Below, in pieces: positions 55,573 to 63,014 of a DNA stretch of 64,000 bases (its first letter is position 1; each line of letters starts with the position of its first letter). This DNA comes from Henriciella sp. GTDB lineage: Bacteria > Pseudomonadota > Alphaproteobacteria > Caulobacterales > Hyphomonadaceae. A program made the translations under genes and the position numbers. The notes under the pieces are model-generated. The model was given only the letters and a program-made list of their open reading frames with translations, was not told where the DNA came from and made no database searches. Location: the NCBI GenBank assembly GCA_017642885.1, contig JAEPOM010000006.1, positions 62,001 through 126,000 of the forward strand, written 5' to 3'.

Positions 55573-55889
55573 GTGACCGTCAGCGCAGACGTTTCGGACC
55601 AAGCAGTGCCATGCTGATCGGTCCACGTGAAATCAAGAGTTCCACTATTCGAAGCTCTCACATAGAATGTCAGCAACGGATTTGCGGCTATCCCCGGATG
55701 GAAGTCAGCGGCAAAGACCAATTCATCCAAATAGCGGCACTCGAACCGGGTAATGATGTCTCGCTCGATGACTTCACCGCGCGCGCCGCGCCGATGGCCG
55801 CTCTCCATAGGGTGTCGGATAAGGGCTTTAATCTCGATCACTTCACCAACGTTTGCGGCATCTGGAACGGCAAGACGAATACTAGCCAT
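55569..55889 (-). CDS. soxZ: Sulfur carrier partner SoxZ
   Basis: SoxZ is the partner of SoxY in the periplasmic sulfur carrier complex. The 106-residue protein matches the family throughout: VGEVIEIKALIRHPMESGHRRGARGEVIERDIITRFEC, DLHP-like FHPGIAANPLLTFYV and SGTLDFTWTDQHG. It has no signal peptide, as expected, because SoxZ is exported with SoxY by the Tat route. ATG 55889 follows a GGGGGAAG site. Confidence 0.95.
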   Translation of the reverse strand: MASIRLAVPDAANVGEVIEIKALIRHPMESGHRRGARGEVIERDIITRFECRYLDELVFAADFHPGIAANPLLTFYVRASNSGTLDFTWTDQHGTAWSETSALTVT

Positions 55890-55897
55890 GCTTCCCC

Positions 55898-56365
55898 CTA
55901 CAACACCACGCACGCAGCGAGCGTGACAACAGTTTCGCGGCTACCCGACCATAGCGAGCCATCATTCATTTCGGCGATGGCCTGAATGCTCTGTGTGCCC
56001 GACATTCGAATGCGCGCATCGACCTTGGCGCGACCCGAGCCAGGTGAGAAGTAGAATTGCGAGATCAGGGGCAGGGGGTTTCGTGGCGACAAGATCGCGA
56101 CGCGTTTAACAAAGTCCTCTTTCGTCATCGGGCTGTCGACCTCGACGGAGAGAGGCACTGAATATCCGTTCTCGGCAATTGGCGGCAGTTTGATCGTTAC
56201 GCGCCCTTCGGTAACAGGTCGCATGCCAAACAGCTCCCGGCGCGCTTGGTCGAGATCGGCCTGTTCGGCGTGGCTACTCAGCGGCGATGCTGCAATCAAC
56301 ACGGTCCCGGTCCCCAAAGCGAGGAGGTCTCTCCGGTTAAGGTCCAACCTCGTATTATGCGTCAT
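55898..56365 (-). CDS. soxY: Sulfur carrier SoxY with atypical C-terminus
   Basis: SoxY carries sulfur intermediates on a C-terminal cysteine. The 155-residue protein has a Tat-like signal (LNRRDLLALGTG), then the family core GRVTIKLPPIAENGYSVPLSVEVDSPMT and SQFYFSPGSGRAKVDARIRMSGTQSIQAIAEMNDGSLW. In place of the canonical GGCGG tail it ends VTLAACVVL: the cysteine (Cys152) is kept but all four glycines are lost. The other frames at this point do not restore a GGCGG tail. It overlaps soxX by 11 bases. Confidence 0.93.
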   Translation of the reverse strand: MTHNTRLDLNRRDLLALGTGTVLIAASPLSSHAEQADLDQARRELFGMRPVTEGRVTIKLPPIAENGYSVPLSVEVDSPMTKEDFVKRVAILSPRNPLPLISQFYFSPGSGRAKVDARIRMSGTQSIQAIAEMNDGSLWSGSRETVVTLAACVVL

Positions 56366-56813
56366 CACCAGAGGCCCTCCGCTCAACCAGATAGGCAACT
56401 ATATCTTCGACTTGCTGAGCCGACAAAACAGACTCTCCCGAATAGGCTTCACCAACCTGATGTAGGTCATGAATGCGATAATAGGAGGGCATCAATGCGC
56501 CGGGTTGTACCAATTGATAATCCGCGATCCGCAATCGCAATTGTCCAGCGCTCAATCGATCACCGACCAAAGTTAGATCCGGACCGACATCACCCTGAAA
56601 CTCTGCATCCAATCCATCGACCTGATGGCAGAGAATACAATGCCCCTCATTGCGCGAGACGAACAGCTGTTCCCCGCGGATCGTGTCTCCGGCCGTTTCT
56701 GTCAGCGGCTGGGTGATCGCGTCGCCTAAAATTGTGTTGGCACGAATAAGCGGCGCTTCTTGTGCCCCGCAGGCGGATATAATGAGAACCGCGAGTATAC
56801 CCACTCGACTCAC
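56355..56813 (-). CDS. soxX: Sulfur-oxidation monoheme cytochrome SoxX, lipoprotein
   Basis: SoxX is the electron-transfer partner of SoxA. The 152-residue protein has the heme motif CILCH (Cys59-His63) and axial Met108 in PGALMPSYY, with DVGPDLTLVGDRLSAGQLRLRI typical of SoxX. The signal ends in ISAC (Cys15), a good lipobox, so this SoxX is predicted to be lipid-anchored. It overlaps fccB by 4 bases. Confidence 0.92.
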   Translation of the reverse strand: MSRVGILAVLIISACGAQEAPLIRANTILGDAITQPLTETAGDTIRGEQLFVSRNEGHCILCHQVDGLDAEFQGDVGPDLTLVGDRLSAGQLRLRIADYQLVQPGALMPSYYRIHDLHQVGEAYSGESVLSAQQVEDIVAYLVERRASGDDA

Positions 56814-58081
56814 CCGAACGTCTCGCTTGTAATCGTTTCAAACCAAGATCTGGCCTGATCGGCTTCCTGGTTTCGGATAGATTTAACAGCGCTCAACGAG
56901 CTTACGCCACCAGCCTCCGAGACACTCATCAAGATATTGTTTTCATTGGAATAAACGCCTGCAATGGAGATGGCTTCATCGGGCGTGGTAAACGAGTAGC
57001 AGGTATTGGAGAGAATGGTCGCTTGCGGCTCAAGACCAGAGACGAGGCGGGCGACACCCATAGCGCAGACCTTGGCTTGAAGGTTAGCTGAAAATGCTGA
57101 TTTCGGCATTGGAGCGGCGATGGTTGCGTCCCCGATAACGTGGATATTCGCCTGCTGCGTTGATTCGAAAGCGAGCGGATCAATCGGGCACCATCCTGTG
57201 CCGTCACTCACACCAGCACGATCGGCTATAGATCCAGCCTTTTGTGGAGGGATAATGTTGATCACTGATGCATCGAACGATTCAAAATCCGTTTCGATTG
57301 TCTCTGTCGCGGCATCAACCCGGGAAACAGTCCCATCGTCGCTTGCGCCGCGCCACTCCAGATGATCAGGATAGTGTTCGTCCCACGCTTCCTGAAACAG
57401 TGCCTTTTTTGAGAAACTGTCTTTCGCGTCGAGGACGATCAGTTTGGAGCGAGGTTTCCGAGTTTTCAGATAGTGCGCAATCATGCTTGCCCGCTCATAT
57501 GGCCCCGGAGGACATCGGAAGGGCGCTGTCGGGACGCTCATGATGACGGGTTGGCCGTCCTCTAGCGCGTCGAGCTTCTGCCGCAACAATAGAGTTTGCG
57601 GACCTGCTTTCCAGGCATGGGGAAAGATCTGCGCAGCCGCTTCATCATAGCCCTCGAGGGCGTTCCAGCGCATGTCGATCCCGGGTGAGAGGATCAGCCG
57701 GTCGTAGCCGATCGTTTCCGCGTCCGAAACGGTCACCGTCTGAGCCACCGGATCCACGTCGAGGGCCAACGTGTTCAATACGGTTACTCCCAGTCTCCGC
57801 AGGCCATCGTAACCAAACTGCTGCGCCGATAGTGCGCGATCTGTTCCAAGCACGAGGTTGCTAAATGGGCACGCCGTATAGGTTGCGTTGGCGTCTATGA
57901 GGGTAATGTTTGAAGAGGGGAGGACCGTCGCTAGCGTCTGGGCTGCACTGGCCCCGCCAAAGCCGCCTCCAATGATCACAATTCTCGCCTTTGCGCGCGC
58001 GAAAGCTGGAGTCGGAAGCGCCAGGGATGCTGTACCCAATCCCATGGCCTTAAGCAGAAAGCGGCGATCCAGCTGCGTCAT
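56810..58081 (-). CDS. fccB: Flavocytochrome c sulfide dehydrogenase flavoprotein subunit (FccB/SoxF)
   Basis: This FAD enzyme oxidises sulfide to sulfur and reduces a cytochrome c. The 423-residue protein has a Tat signal (LDRRFLLKAMG...AFA), the FAD loop RIVIIGGGFGGASAAQTL, Cys71 in TACPFSN (covalent flavin site in FCSD) and the redox pair Cys190 (FRCPPGPYERA) and Cys361 (SNTCYSF). It is coupled to soxX and to the cytochrome gene on either side by 4-base overlaps. Confidence 0.92.
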   Translation of the reverse strand: MTQLDRRFLLKAMGLGTASLALPTPAFARAKARIVIIGGGFGGASAAQTLATVLPSSNITLIDANATYTACPFSNLVLGTDRALSAQQFGYDGLRRLGVTVLNTLALDVDPVAQTVTVSDAETIGYDRLILSPGIDMRWNALEGYDEAAAQIFPHAWKAGPQTLLLRQKLDALEDGQPVIMSVPTAPFRCPPGPYERASMIAHYLKTRKPRSKLIVLDAKDSFSKKALFQEAWDEHYPDHLEWRGASDDGTVSRVDAATETIETDFESFDASVINIIPPQKAGSIADRAGVSDGTGWCPIDPLAFESTQQANIHVIGDATIAAPMPKSAFSANLQAKVCAMGVARLVSGLEPQATILSNTCYSFTTPDEAISIAGVYSNENNILMSVSEAGGVSSLSAVKSIRNQEADQARSWFETITSETFG

Positions 58082-58425
58082 CGCTCACCCTTGTCTTGAT
58101 CAAAGTAATTAGCGAGCAACTCGATGTCGTCGTCTGAGTACCCTCGTGCCAAGCGGTGCATGACCGTGATGCCATCCGTCTCCGCTCTATACCGCAACAA
58201 CGAGTCGCGCAGAGCCTCGGCTCCGTAACCTTTGAGAGAAACGACAGCCGTGCTGGTTTCCGAATGGCACCCAGCGCACGCCAATGCGAGCGACGCCGAA
58301 CGGTTCGTCAGCTGCGCGATGCTGGTGTTCTTTACATCGTCATGGTCAGTGACCGAGCCGCCGCACGCTGCTAACCCAAGAAAGGCCAGAAGCAATGCGG
58401 CGCCAAGGGAATGCGATTTAGACAT
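58078..58425 (-). CDS. Monoheme c-type cytochrome, lipoprotein (FccA-like)
   Basis: This 115-residue cytochrome has a lipobox LAAC (Cys21), one heme motif CAGCH and a C-terminal MHRLARGYSDDDIELLANYF with a likely axial Met. The pattern is that of the FCSD cytochrome subunit and cytochrome c553-type class I proteins. It overlaps the molybdoenzyme gene upstream and fccB downstream, so it can accept electrons from either; this is inference from position. Confidence 0.88.
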   Translation of the reverse strand: MSKSHSLGAALLLAFLGLAACGGSVTDHDDVKNTSIAQLTNRSASLALACAGCHSETSTAVVSLKGYGAEALRDSLLRYRAETDGITVMHRLARGYSDDDIELLANYFDQDKGER

Positions 58426-60664
58426 CCCGTAAGTTCTGATCCTTGATTGGAAGCTGACGCACTCGTTTCCCGGTCGCCGCATAGATCGCATTCAGAACTG
58501 ACGGCGCTGCCACAGCAATCGTCGGCTCACCGACGCCGCCCCAGAAACCACCGCTCGGCATGATAATCGTCTCGACTTCGGGCATGGCTGCAATTCGCAT
58601 TGAATCGAACGTGTCAAAGTTCTGTTCTTGAGCGACGCCGTCGACGAACGTAATCTCTCCGTACAGCATGGCGGAGAGACCATAGACGAAGGAGCCTTCC
58701 ACCTGGGCTTCAATCTGCTGCGGGTTCACAGCATGACCAGGATCCGTCGCCGCGACGATACGATCAATTGAGAGCGCGCCGTCATCATCCACAGTGACTT
58801 CTGCACAGGCGGCAACATAAGCCCCAAAGCCATACATCACGCAAAGACCGCGATGCTTCCCATCATCCTGACCCCAGCCGGATCGATCGGCAGCTGCTTC
58901 CAAAACGGCTGCAGCTTGTGGACTGTCCTGCAGGTGTGCGAGGCGGAATTCGAGCGGATCACGGCCTGCTGCGTGCGCCATCTCGTCCATGAAGCATTCT
59001 AGATAGATCGCGTTCTGGTTCAGGTTCACGCCGCGCCAGAACCCCGGTCGGACGGGCGGATTTCGCATCGCGTGATCGACCAGGAAGTTATCGAAAGAGT
59101 ATTTTAGAGTCTGGTCTTCCAACCGCTCGTCCACGCCGGACGGTAACAAGCCCTGGAAGGTCGCATAGTCGACCCCGTCTTGTAGCGCTTGAGGAATAAG
59201 CGCGGCAAGAATAGATTGTCCTGAAATACGTAGATGCATTCCAGTCATGTTGCCATCGGCATCCAAGGCGCCGCGCACTCGCCCTTTGGTGGTCGGGTGA
59301 AAGAAGCCATGCTTCATGTCTTCTTCGCGCGTCCAGAGCAATTTGACTGGCGTACCTGGCATTTCCATTGCGAGCATAACGGCTTGCTGAACGTAATCAG
59401 GCGCCCCGCGTCGACCGAAACCACCGCCAAGATGAATCTTGTAGACCTCACAATCTTCAATCGGCAGACCAGACGCTTCGGATACAGCCGCCAGCGCAGC
59501 CTCACCATTCTGGGTCGGACACCAAATCTCGCAACGATCGCCTGTAAAGAGCGCCGTTGTGTTCATTGGCTCCATACAAGCATGGTTCTGAAACGGCATA
59601 TTATACGTGGCTTCGACAATTTGTGCGGCATTCGCAAAAGCGCCGGCAAGATCACCGCCGCCATTACCAACAAAGGCGTCGTCTGAAGTCAGGCCATCAT
59701 CGAGCTCGGCTTCAAAGGCTTCTGTCGAGAAGTCGACGCCGCCTTCCCAAACAATCGGGAGGGCATCCAATGCCGTGTTCGCTTGCCACCAGGTGTCTGC
59801 GATCACAGCGACCGCGTTTTGACCCTCGCCAAACGGATTGTTCAGGGCGACGACTTTTTGAACGCCGGGCATGCCTTCGACCGCGGCTGCATCAAACGAT
59901 GCAACAGTGGCTCCAATTTTTGGAGATTGGCGGATCGACGCGCTGAGCAGTTTGTCAGGCGTGGCATCGGTATCCTTGAGCACGTCCTCGAGACCAATAT
60001 CGGCCCCATAGACTTGCTTGCCGATGAGCTTGTCCGCGGTGTCGAGGCGTTTCTTAGCGGCTCCGATGATCTTCCATTCGCTGGGATCCTTGACCGTAAC
60101 TTCTAGCGGCGGAGCAAGTTGGGAAGCGGCCTCAGCAACCGCGCCGTAGGTCGTGGTTCGACCAGACTGGCCGTGCGTCACGATGCTGTTTTCCGAGCTA
60201 CACTCAGAAGCAGGCACTTCCCATGCGCTCGCAGCAGCTTCAATCAGCATTGCTTTAGCGGCAGCGGCGCCTTCGCGCACATAATCCTGCGAGCCTCGAA
60301 TGCCTTGGCTTCCGCCAGTTGAATAGCTGCGCCATACCCGTTCGCGAGCGAGGTTCTCGCCAGGTGTTGGGTAAACTGTCGTAACTTTGTCCCAATCGGC
60401 ATCCAGCTCGTCAGCAACCAATTGCGCGAGCCCCGTCAGGGTGCCTTGGCCCATTTCTGACCTCGCGATGCGAACGGTAACCGTGTCGTCAGTATCGATG
60501 TGGACCCATGCATTGATCTCATCGATCGAAGACGGATCCGCAGTTGCATCCTGATCTGCGCCAGACCCACCGGGGGCGCAGCTTGCAAGGATACCAATCG
60601 TCAGGCCGGTAGCACCGGTACCAACAATGAATCCTCGGCGGGAGAGCATTCCTGTATCAGCCAT
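58418..60664 (-). CDS. Molybdenum hydroxylase large subunit (IorB/xanthine dehydrogenase family), Tat lipoprotein
   Basis: This is the molybdopterin-binding subunit of a periplasmic hydroxylase of the isoquinoline 1-oxidoreductase/nicotinate dehydrogenase type. The 748-residue protein has a Tat signal SRRGFIVG and a lipobox LASC (Cys29). Moco-domain signatures include RIARSEMGQGTLTGLAQLVADELD, PFQNHACMEPMNTTA and GGGFGRRG, with catalytic Glu713 in FWGGVGEPTIAVAAPSVLNAIYAATG. The 2Fe-2S subunit gene is 12 bases upstream. The substrate, which could be an aldehyde, N-heterocycle or other compound, is not known. Confidence 0.9.
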   Translation of the reverse strand: MADTGMLSRRGFIVGTGATGLTIGILASCAPGGSGADQDATADPSSIDEINAWVHIDTDDTVTVRIARSEMGQGTLTGLAQLVADELDADWDKVTTVYPTPGENLARERVWRSYSTGGSQGIRGSQDYVREGAAAAKAMLIEAAASAWEVPASECSSENSIVTHGQSGRTTTYGAVAEAASQLAPPLEVTVKDPSEWKIIGAAKKRLDTADKLIGKQVYGADIGLEDVLKDTDATPDKLLSASIRQSPKIGATVASFDAAAVEGMPGVQKVVALNNPFGEGQNAVAVIADTWWQANTALDALPIVWEGGVDFSTEAFEAELDDGLTSDDAFVGNGGGDLAGAFANAAQIVEATYNMPFQNHACMEPMNTTALFTGDRCEIWCPTQNGEAALAAVSEASGLPIEDCEVYKIHLGGGFGRRGAPDYVQQAVMLAMEMPGTPVKLLWTREEDMKHGFFHPTTKGRVRGALDADGNMTGMHLRISGQSILAALIPQALQDGVDYATFQGLLPSGVDERLEDQTLKYSFDNFLVDHAMRNPPVRPGFWRGVNLNQNAIYLECFMDEMAHAAGRDPLEFRLAHLQDSPQAAAVLEAAADRSGWGQDDGKHRGLCVMYGFGAYVAACAEVTVDDDGALSIDRIVAATDPGHAVNPQQIEAQVEGSFVYGLSAMLYGEITFVDGVAQEQNFDTFDSMRIAAMPEVETIIMPSGGFWGGVGEPTIAVAAPSVLNAIYAATGKRVRQLPIKDQNLRDV

Positions 60665-60676
60665 GTCTCGTATCCC

Positions 60677-61129
60677 TTATGATTTATCGACGGCGAGCTT
60701 GATGCCCTTGCGGACGCGCGCCAGCGTTCCACAGCGACAGATATTGGTGATTTCAGCATCAATATCTTCGTCCGTGGGATTCGGATTGTCGTTCAGCATT
60801 CCAGCAACCGCCATGATCATACCTGGCTGGCAGTAGCCACATTGAGGAATATCCAGCTCCGCCCAGGCTTCCTGTACGGGGTGGCTGGCATTCTCCGACA
60901 AGCCTTCAATAGTTGTAATTTCTTCCTCACCGGACAGTGCTCCGACTGGATAGACGCATGAGCGAACCGGGCTTCCGTCAATGTGAATGGTGCAGGTTCC
61001 GCATTGGGCGATGCCGCAGCCATATTTTGCTCCGGTCAATCCAACCTGTTCGCGAATTACCCAGAGCAGGGGGGTGTCATCCGCCACATCCACCGTCTTT
61101 TTTTCGCCATTGATCTTGAGTGTCGCCAT
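60677..61129 (-). CDS. 2Fe-2S subunit of molybdenum hydroxylase (IorA-like)
   Basis: This 150-residue protein carries two [2Fe-2S] clusters for electron transfer from the Moco subunit. The plant-ferredoxin-type cluster uses Cys38, Cys43, Cys46 and Cys58 (CGIAQCGTC). The second uses Cys97, Cys100, Cys131 and Cys133 (QCGYCQPGM, ICRCGTL). No signal peptide is visible; in relatives it is exported with the Tat-bearing large subunit. It starts the hydroxylase-sox transcript, preceded by a candidate promoter at 61195. Confidence 0.95.
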   Translation of the reverse strand: MATLKINGEKKTVDVADDTPLLWVIREQVGLTGAKYGCGIAQCGTCTIHIDGSPVRSCVYPVGALSGEEEITTIEGLSENASHPVQEAWAELDIPQCGYCQPGMIMAVAGMLNDNPNPTDEDIDAEITNICRCGTLARVRKGIKLAVDKS

Positions 61130-61194
61130 ACTGTGCATCCTCCAGCACTTGGACGCGGGGACCCCTATAGGTCTCTCCTTCACGCATTGGAGTG

Positions 61195-61223
61195 AATAAT
61201 GAGCCAATCGTTTACCGAGTAAA
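61195..61223 (-). promoter_or_regulatory. Candidate sigma-70-type promoter upstream of the hydroxylase-sox operon
   Basis: On the minus strand TTTACT and ATTATT are separated by exactly 17 bases, about 65 bases before the 2Fe-2S subunit start codon. Both boxes match the consensus only in part. The 158-base spacer between moaE and this gene is the natural place for a promoter. Confidence 0.3.
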
Positions 61224-61287
61224 GGCTTGAGCAAAAGAAAATCGGAGAAAACGAACGCCCTGGCCGATTATGGGGTCGTTGTGTCGG

Positions 61288-61734
61288 CTAGCGCCACCTT
61301 TCGGCATCGGCATAGTCCGAATCGCCCGGCTCGATCCAGGCGTCACCCCGATCCGTCTTTTCCCGTTTCCAGAACACCGCTTTGGTCTTCAGATAGTCCA
61401 TTAGAAAGTCCGCGGCCTCGAAAGATGCGCGTCGATGTGCAGAGGCTGTGGCAACAAACACAATTGTTTCGCCTGCCTTGATTTCGCCGACGCGGTGTTG
61501 GACCAGAGCATTCACGATCGGCCACCGGGATTGGGCCTCGTCCATCGCGGCTTGAATGCCGTCTTCCGTCATCGGTGAATAGGCCTGGAGAAACAGGTGC
61601 TCGACCCCGCCACTCGTTGCCTTGGAACGAACTATCCCGGAAAAGCTCACGATTGCGCCAGCCCCAGCCGCTTCAGTTTCGAATGCCTTTAGCAGAGCAC
61701 TCGCATCGATCGGATCCTCTGATACTTTGAGCAT
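61288..61734 (-). CDS. moaE: Molybdopterin synthase catalytic subunit MoaE
   Basis: MoaE, with MoaD, inserts dithiolene sulfur into precursor Z. The 148-residue protein has the family order GAIVSFSGIVRSKATSGGVEHLFLQAYSPMTEDGIQ, HRVGEIKAGETIVFVATASAHRRASFEAADFLMDYLKTKAVFWKRE with the catalytic lysines. Its start lies directly at the moaD stop. Confidence 0.95.
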   Translation of the reverse strand: MLKVSEDPIDASALLKAFETEAAGAGAIVSFSGIVRSKATSGGVEHLFLQAYSPMTEDGIQAAMDEAQSRWPIVNALVQHRVGEIKAGETIVFVATASAHRRASFEAADFLMDYLKTKAVFWKREKTDRGDAWIEPGDSDYADAERWR

Positions 61735-61983
61735 TTATCCGCCCCCAACCGGCGGCATGAACGCTATCTCGTCAGTTTCTGAAATGGAGGTTGCGTCAAA
61801 ACAGAGCTCATTGTTTACGGCAATCCGCACGGTCGGCTCGAGCAGCGCGCCTTGTGCGTCAAAGCGCAGATCGAGGAAGTGGCGTAACTCACCAGCGGTC
61901 GATATCGTATCCGGAAGCGTCAACGATTCCTCGGCTGCTCCTGTGATATCGCTCAGGCGACCAAAATAGAGAAGTTTCGCCAT
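61735..61983 (-). CDS. moaD: Molybdopterin synthase sulfur carrier MoaD
   Basis: MoaD delivers sulfur as a C-terminal thiocarboxylate. The 82-residue ubiquitin-like protein begins LLYFGRLSDITG and ends in PPVGGG, with the C-terminal Gly-Gly needed for adenylation. It shares one base with the moaA stop and abuts moaE. Confidence 0.94.
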   Translation of the reverse strand: MAKLLYFGRLSDITGAAEESLTLPDTISTAGELRHFLDLRFDAQGALLEPTVRIAVNNELCFDATSISETDEIAFMPPVGGG

Positions 61984-63014
61984 TATCCGCCCGTAACAGA
62001 CATATGCCGCGGAAGAGCAGGGGCCTCACCGCGGGTATTGATACTGAAATCATGGCGTTCAGGCTTTTTGAACAGTGCCTGATCGAGGCACTCATCAAGC
62101 GCGCGAACTGGGTCTGCAGACTCTCTGAGCGCGGCGCGAAGATCAATATGATCGTCCTGACCCAGGCACATATAGATACGTCCCGTGCAGGTGACGCGGA
62201 CGCGATTGCACCCAGCGCAGAAATTATTCGTCAGCGGCGTGATAAAGCCAAGCTTGCCGCCGGTCTCTTTCACCCGCGCATATCTCGACGGCCCGGCATT
62301 CGCATCAGTTGCCGGAATGTCATTCAACGTCCAGTTTACTTCGAGTTGGTCGCGCACCATGGGCAGCGGAATGTACTGATCGATTCGATCTTCGCCGGTA
62401 TCGCCGAGCGGCATGACTTCGATCAAAGTCAGATCCATATCCTTGCCATGCGCCCATTCAATCATTGTTGGGAGCTCGGACAGATTCCCGTGTTTCATTG
62501 CGACGGTGTTGATCTTTATCTTAAGCCCGGCATCGAGCGCGGCATCGATCCCAGCGAGTACCTGCTCCAGCTTACCCCGCCGCGTGATCGCTTCGAATCC
62601 CTGCGGGTCAAGGGAATCGAGTGAGACGTTGATCCGCTTAACGCCGTTCTCCACGAGCAGGTCCGCAAATTGTTCCAGCAGCGTTCCATTTGTGGTGAGC
62701 GTTAGCTCATCCAATCCGTGCCCCAGATATCCGCCGAGACGCTTGATCAGTTCCGGCATCCCACGCCGAACCAGTGGCTCTCCTCCCGTGATCCGGATTT
62801 TCTGGACACCGCGACGAATAAACGAGGACGCAACTTGATCCAGCTCTTCAATCGTCAGCAGTTCCTGTTTGGGCAAAAACTGCATCCGTTCAGCCATGCA
62901 ATAGGTGCAGCGTAGGTCGCAACGATCGGTCACAGACATCCGCAAATATGTCACCTGACGACCAAACTGATCGACGAGTGGCTTGTGGCTTGGATTGGCA
63001 AGTCCGTCAGGCAT
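61983..63014 (-). CDS. moaA: GTP 3',8-cyclase MoaA
   Basis: MoaA is the radical-SAM enzyme starting molybdenum cofactor synthesis. The 343-residue protein from ATG 63014 has CDLRCTYC (Cys32, 36, 39) in an N-terminal SAM cluster, the GGEP motif of radical SAM proteins, the C-terminal second cluster [16 protein letters not shown] and the terminal Gly-Gly. It overlaps the downstream XdhC-MobA gene's stop by 8 bases. moaC and the activating genes are not in the window. Confidence 0.95.
   Translation of the reverse strand: MPDGLANPSHKPLVDQFGRQVTYLRMSVTDRCDLRCTYCMAERMQFLPKQELLTIEELDQVASSFIRRGVQKIRITGGEPLVRRGMPELIKRLGGYLGHGLDELTLTTNGTLLEQFADLLVENGVKRINVSLDSLDPQGFEAITRRGKLEQVLAGIDAALDAGLKIKINTVAMKHGNLSELPTMIEWAHGKDMDLTLIEVMPLGDTGEDRIDQYIPLPMVRDQLEVNWTLNDIPATDANAGPSRYARVKETGGKLGFITPLTNNFCAGCNRVRVTCTGRIYMCLGQDDHIDLRAALRESADPVRALDECLDQALFKKPERHDFSINTRGEAPALPRHMSVTGG

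Noticed and set aside
55880-55930. Frameshift explaining the odd SoxY tail
   Set aside because: I read the other two frames at the 3' end. One gives a short unrelated tail and the other runs into soxZ with VRGVVGG. None restores GGCGG, so I treat the tail as real pending read-level checks.
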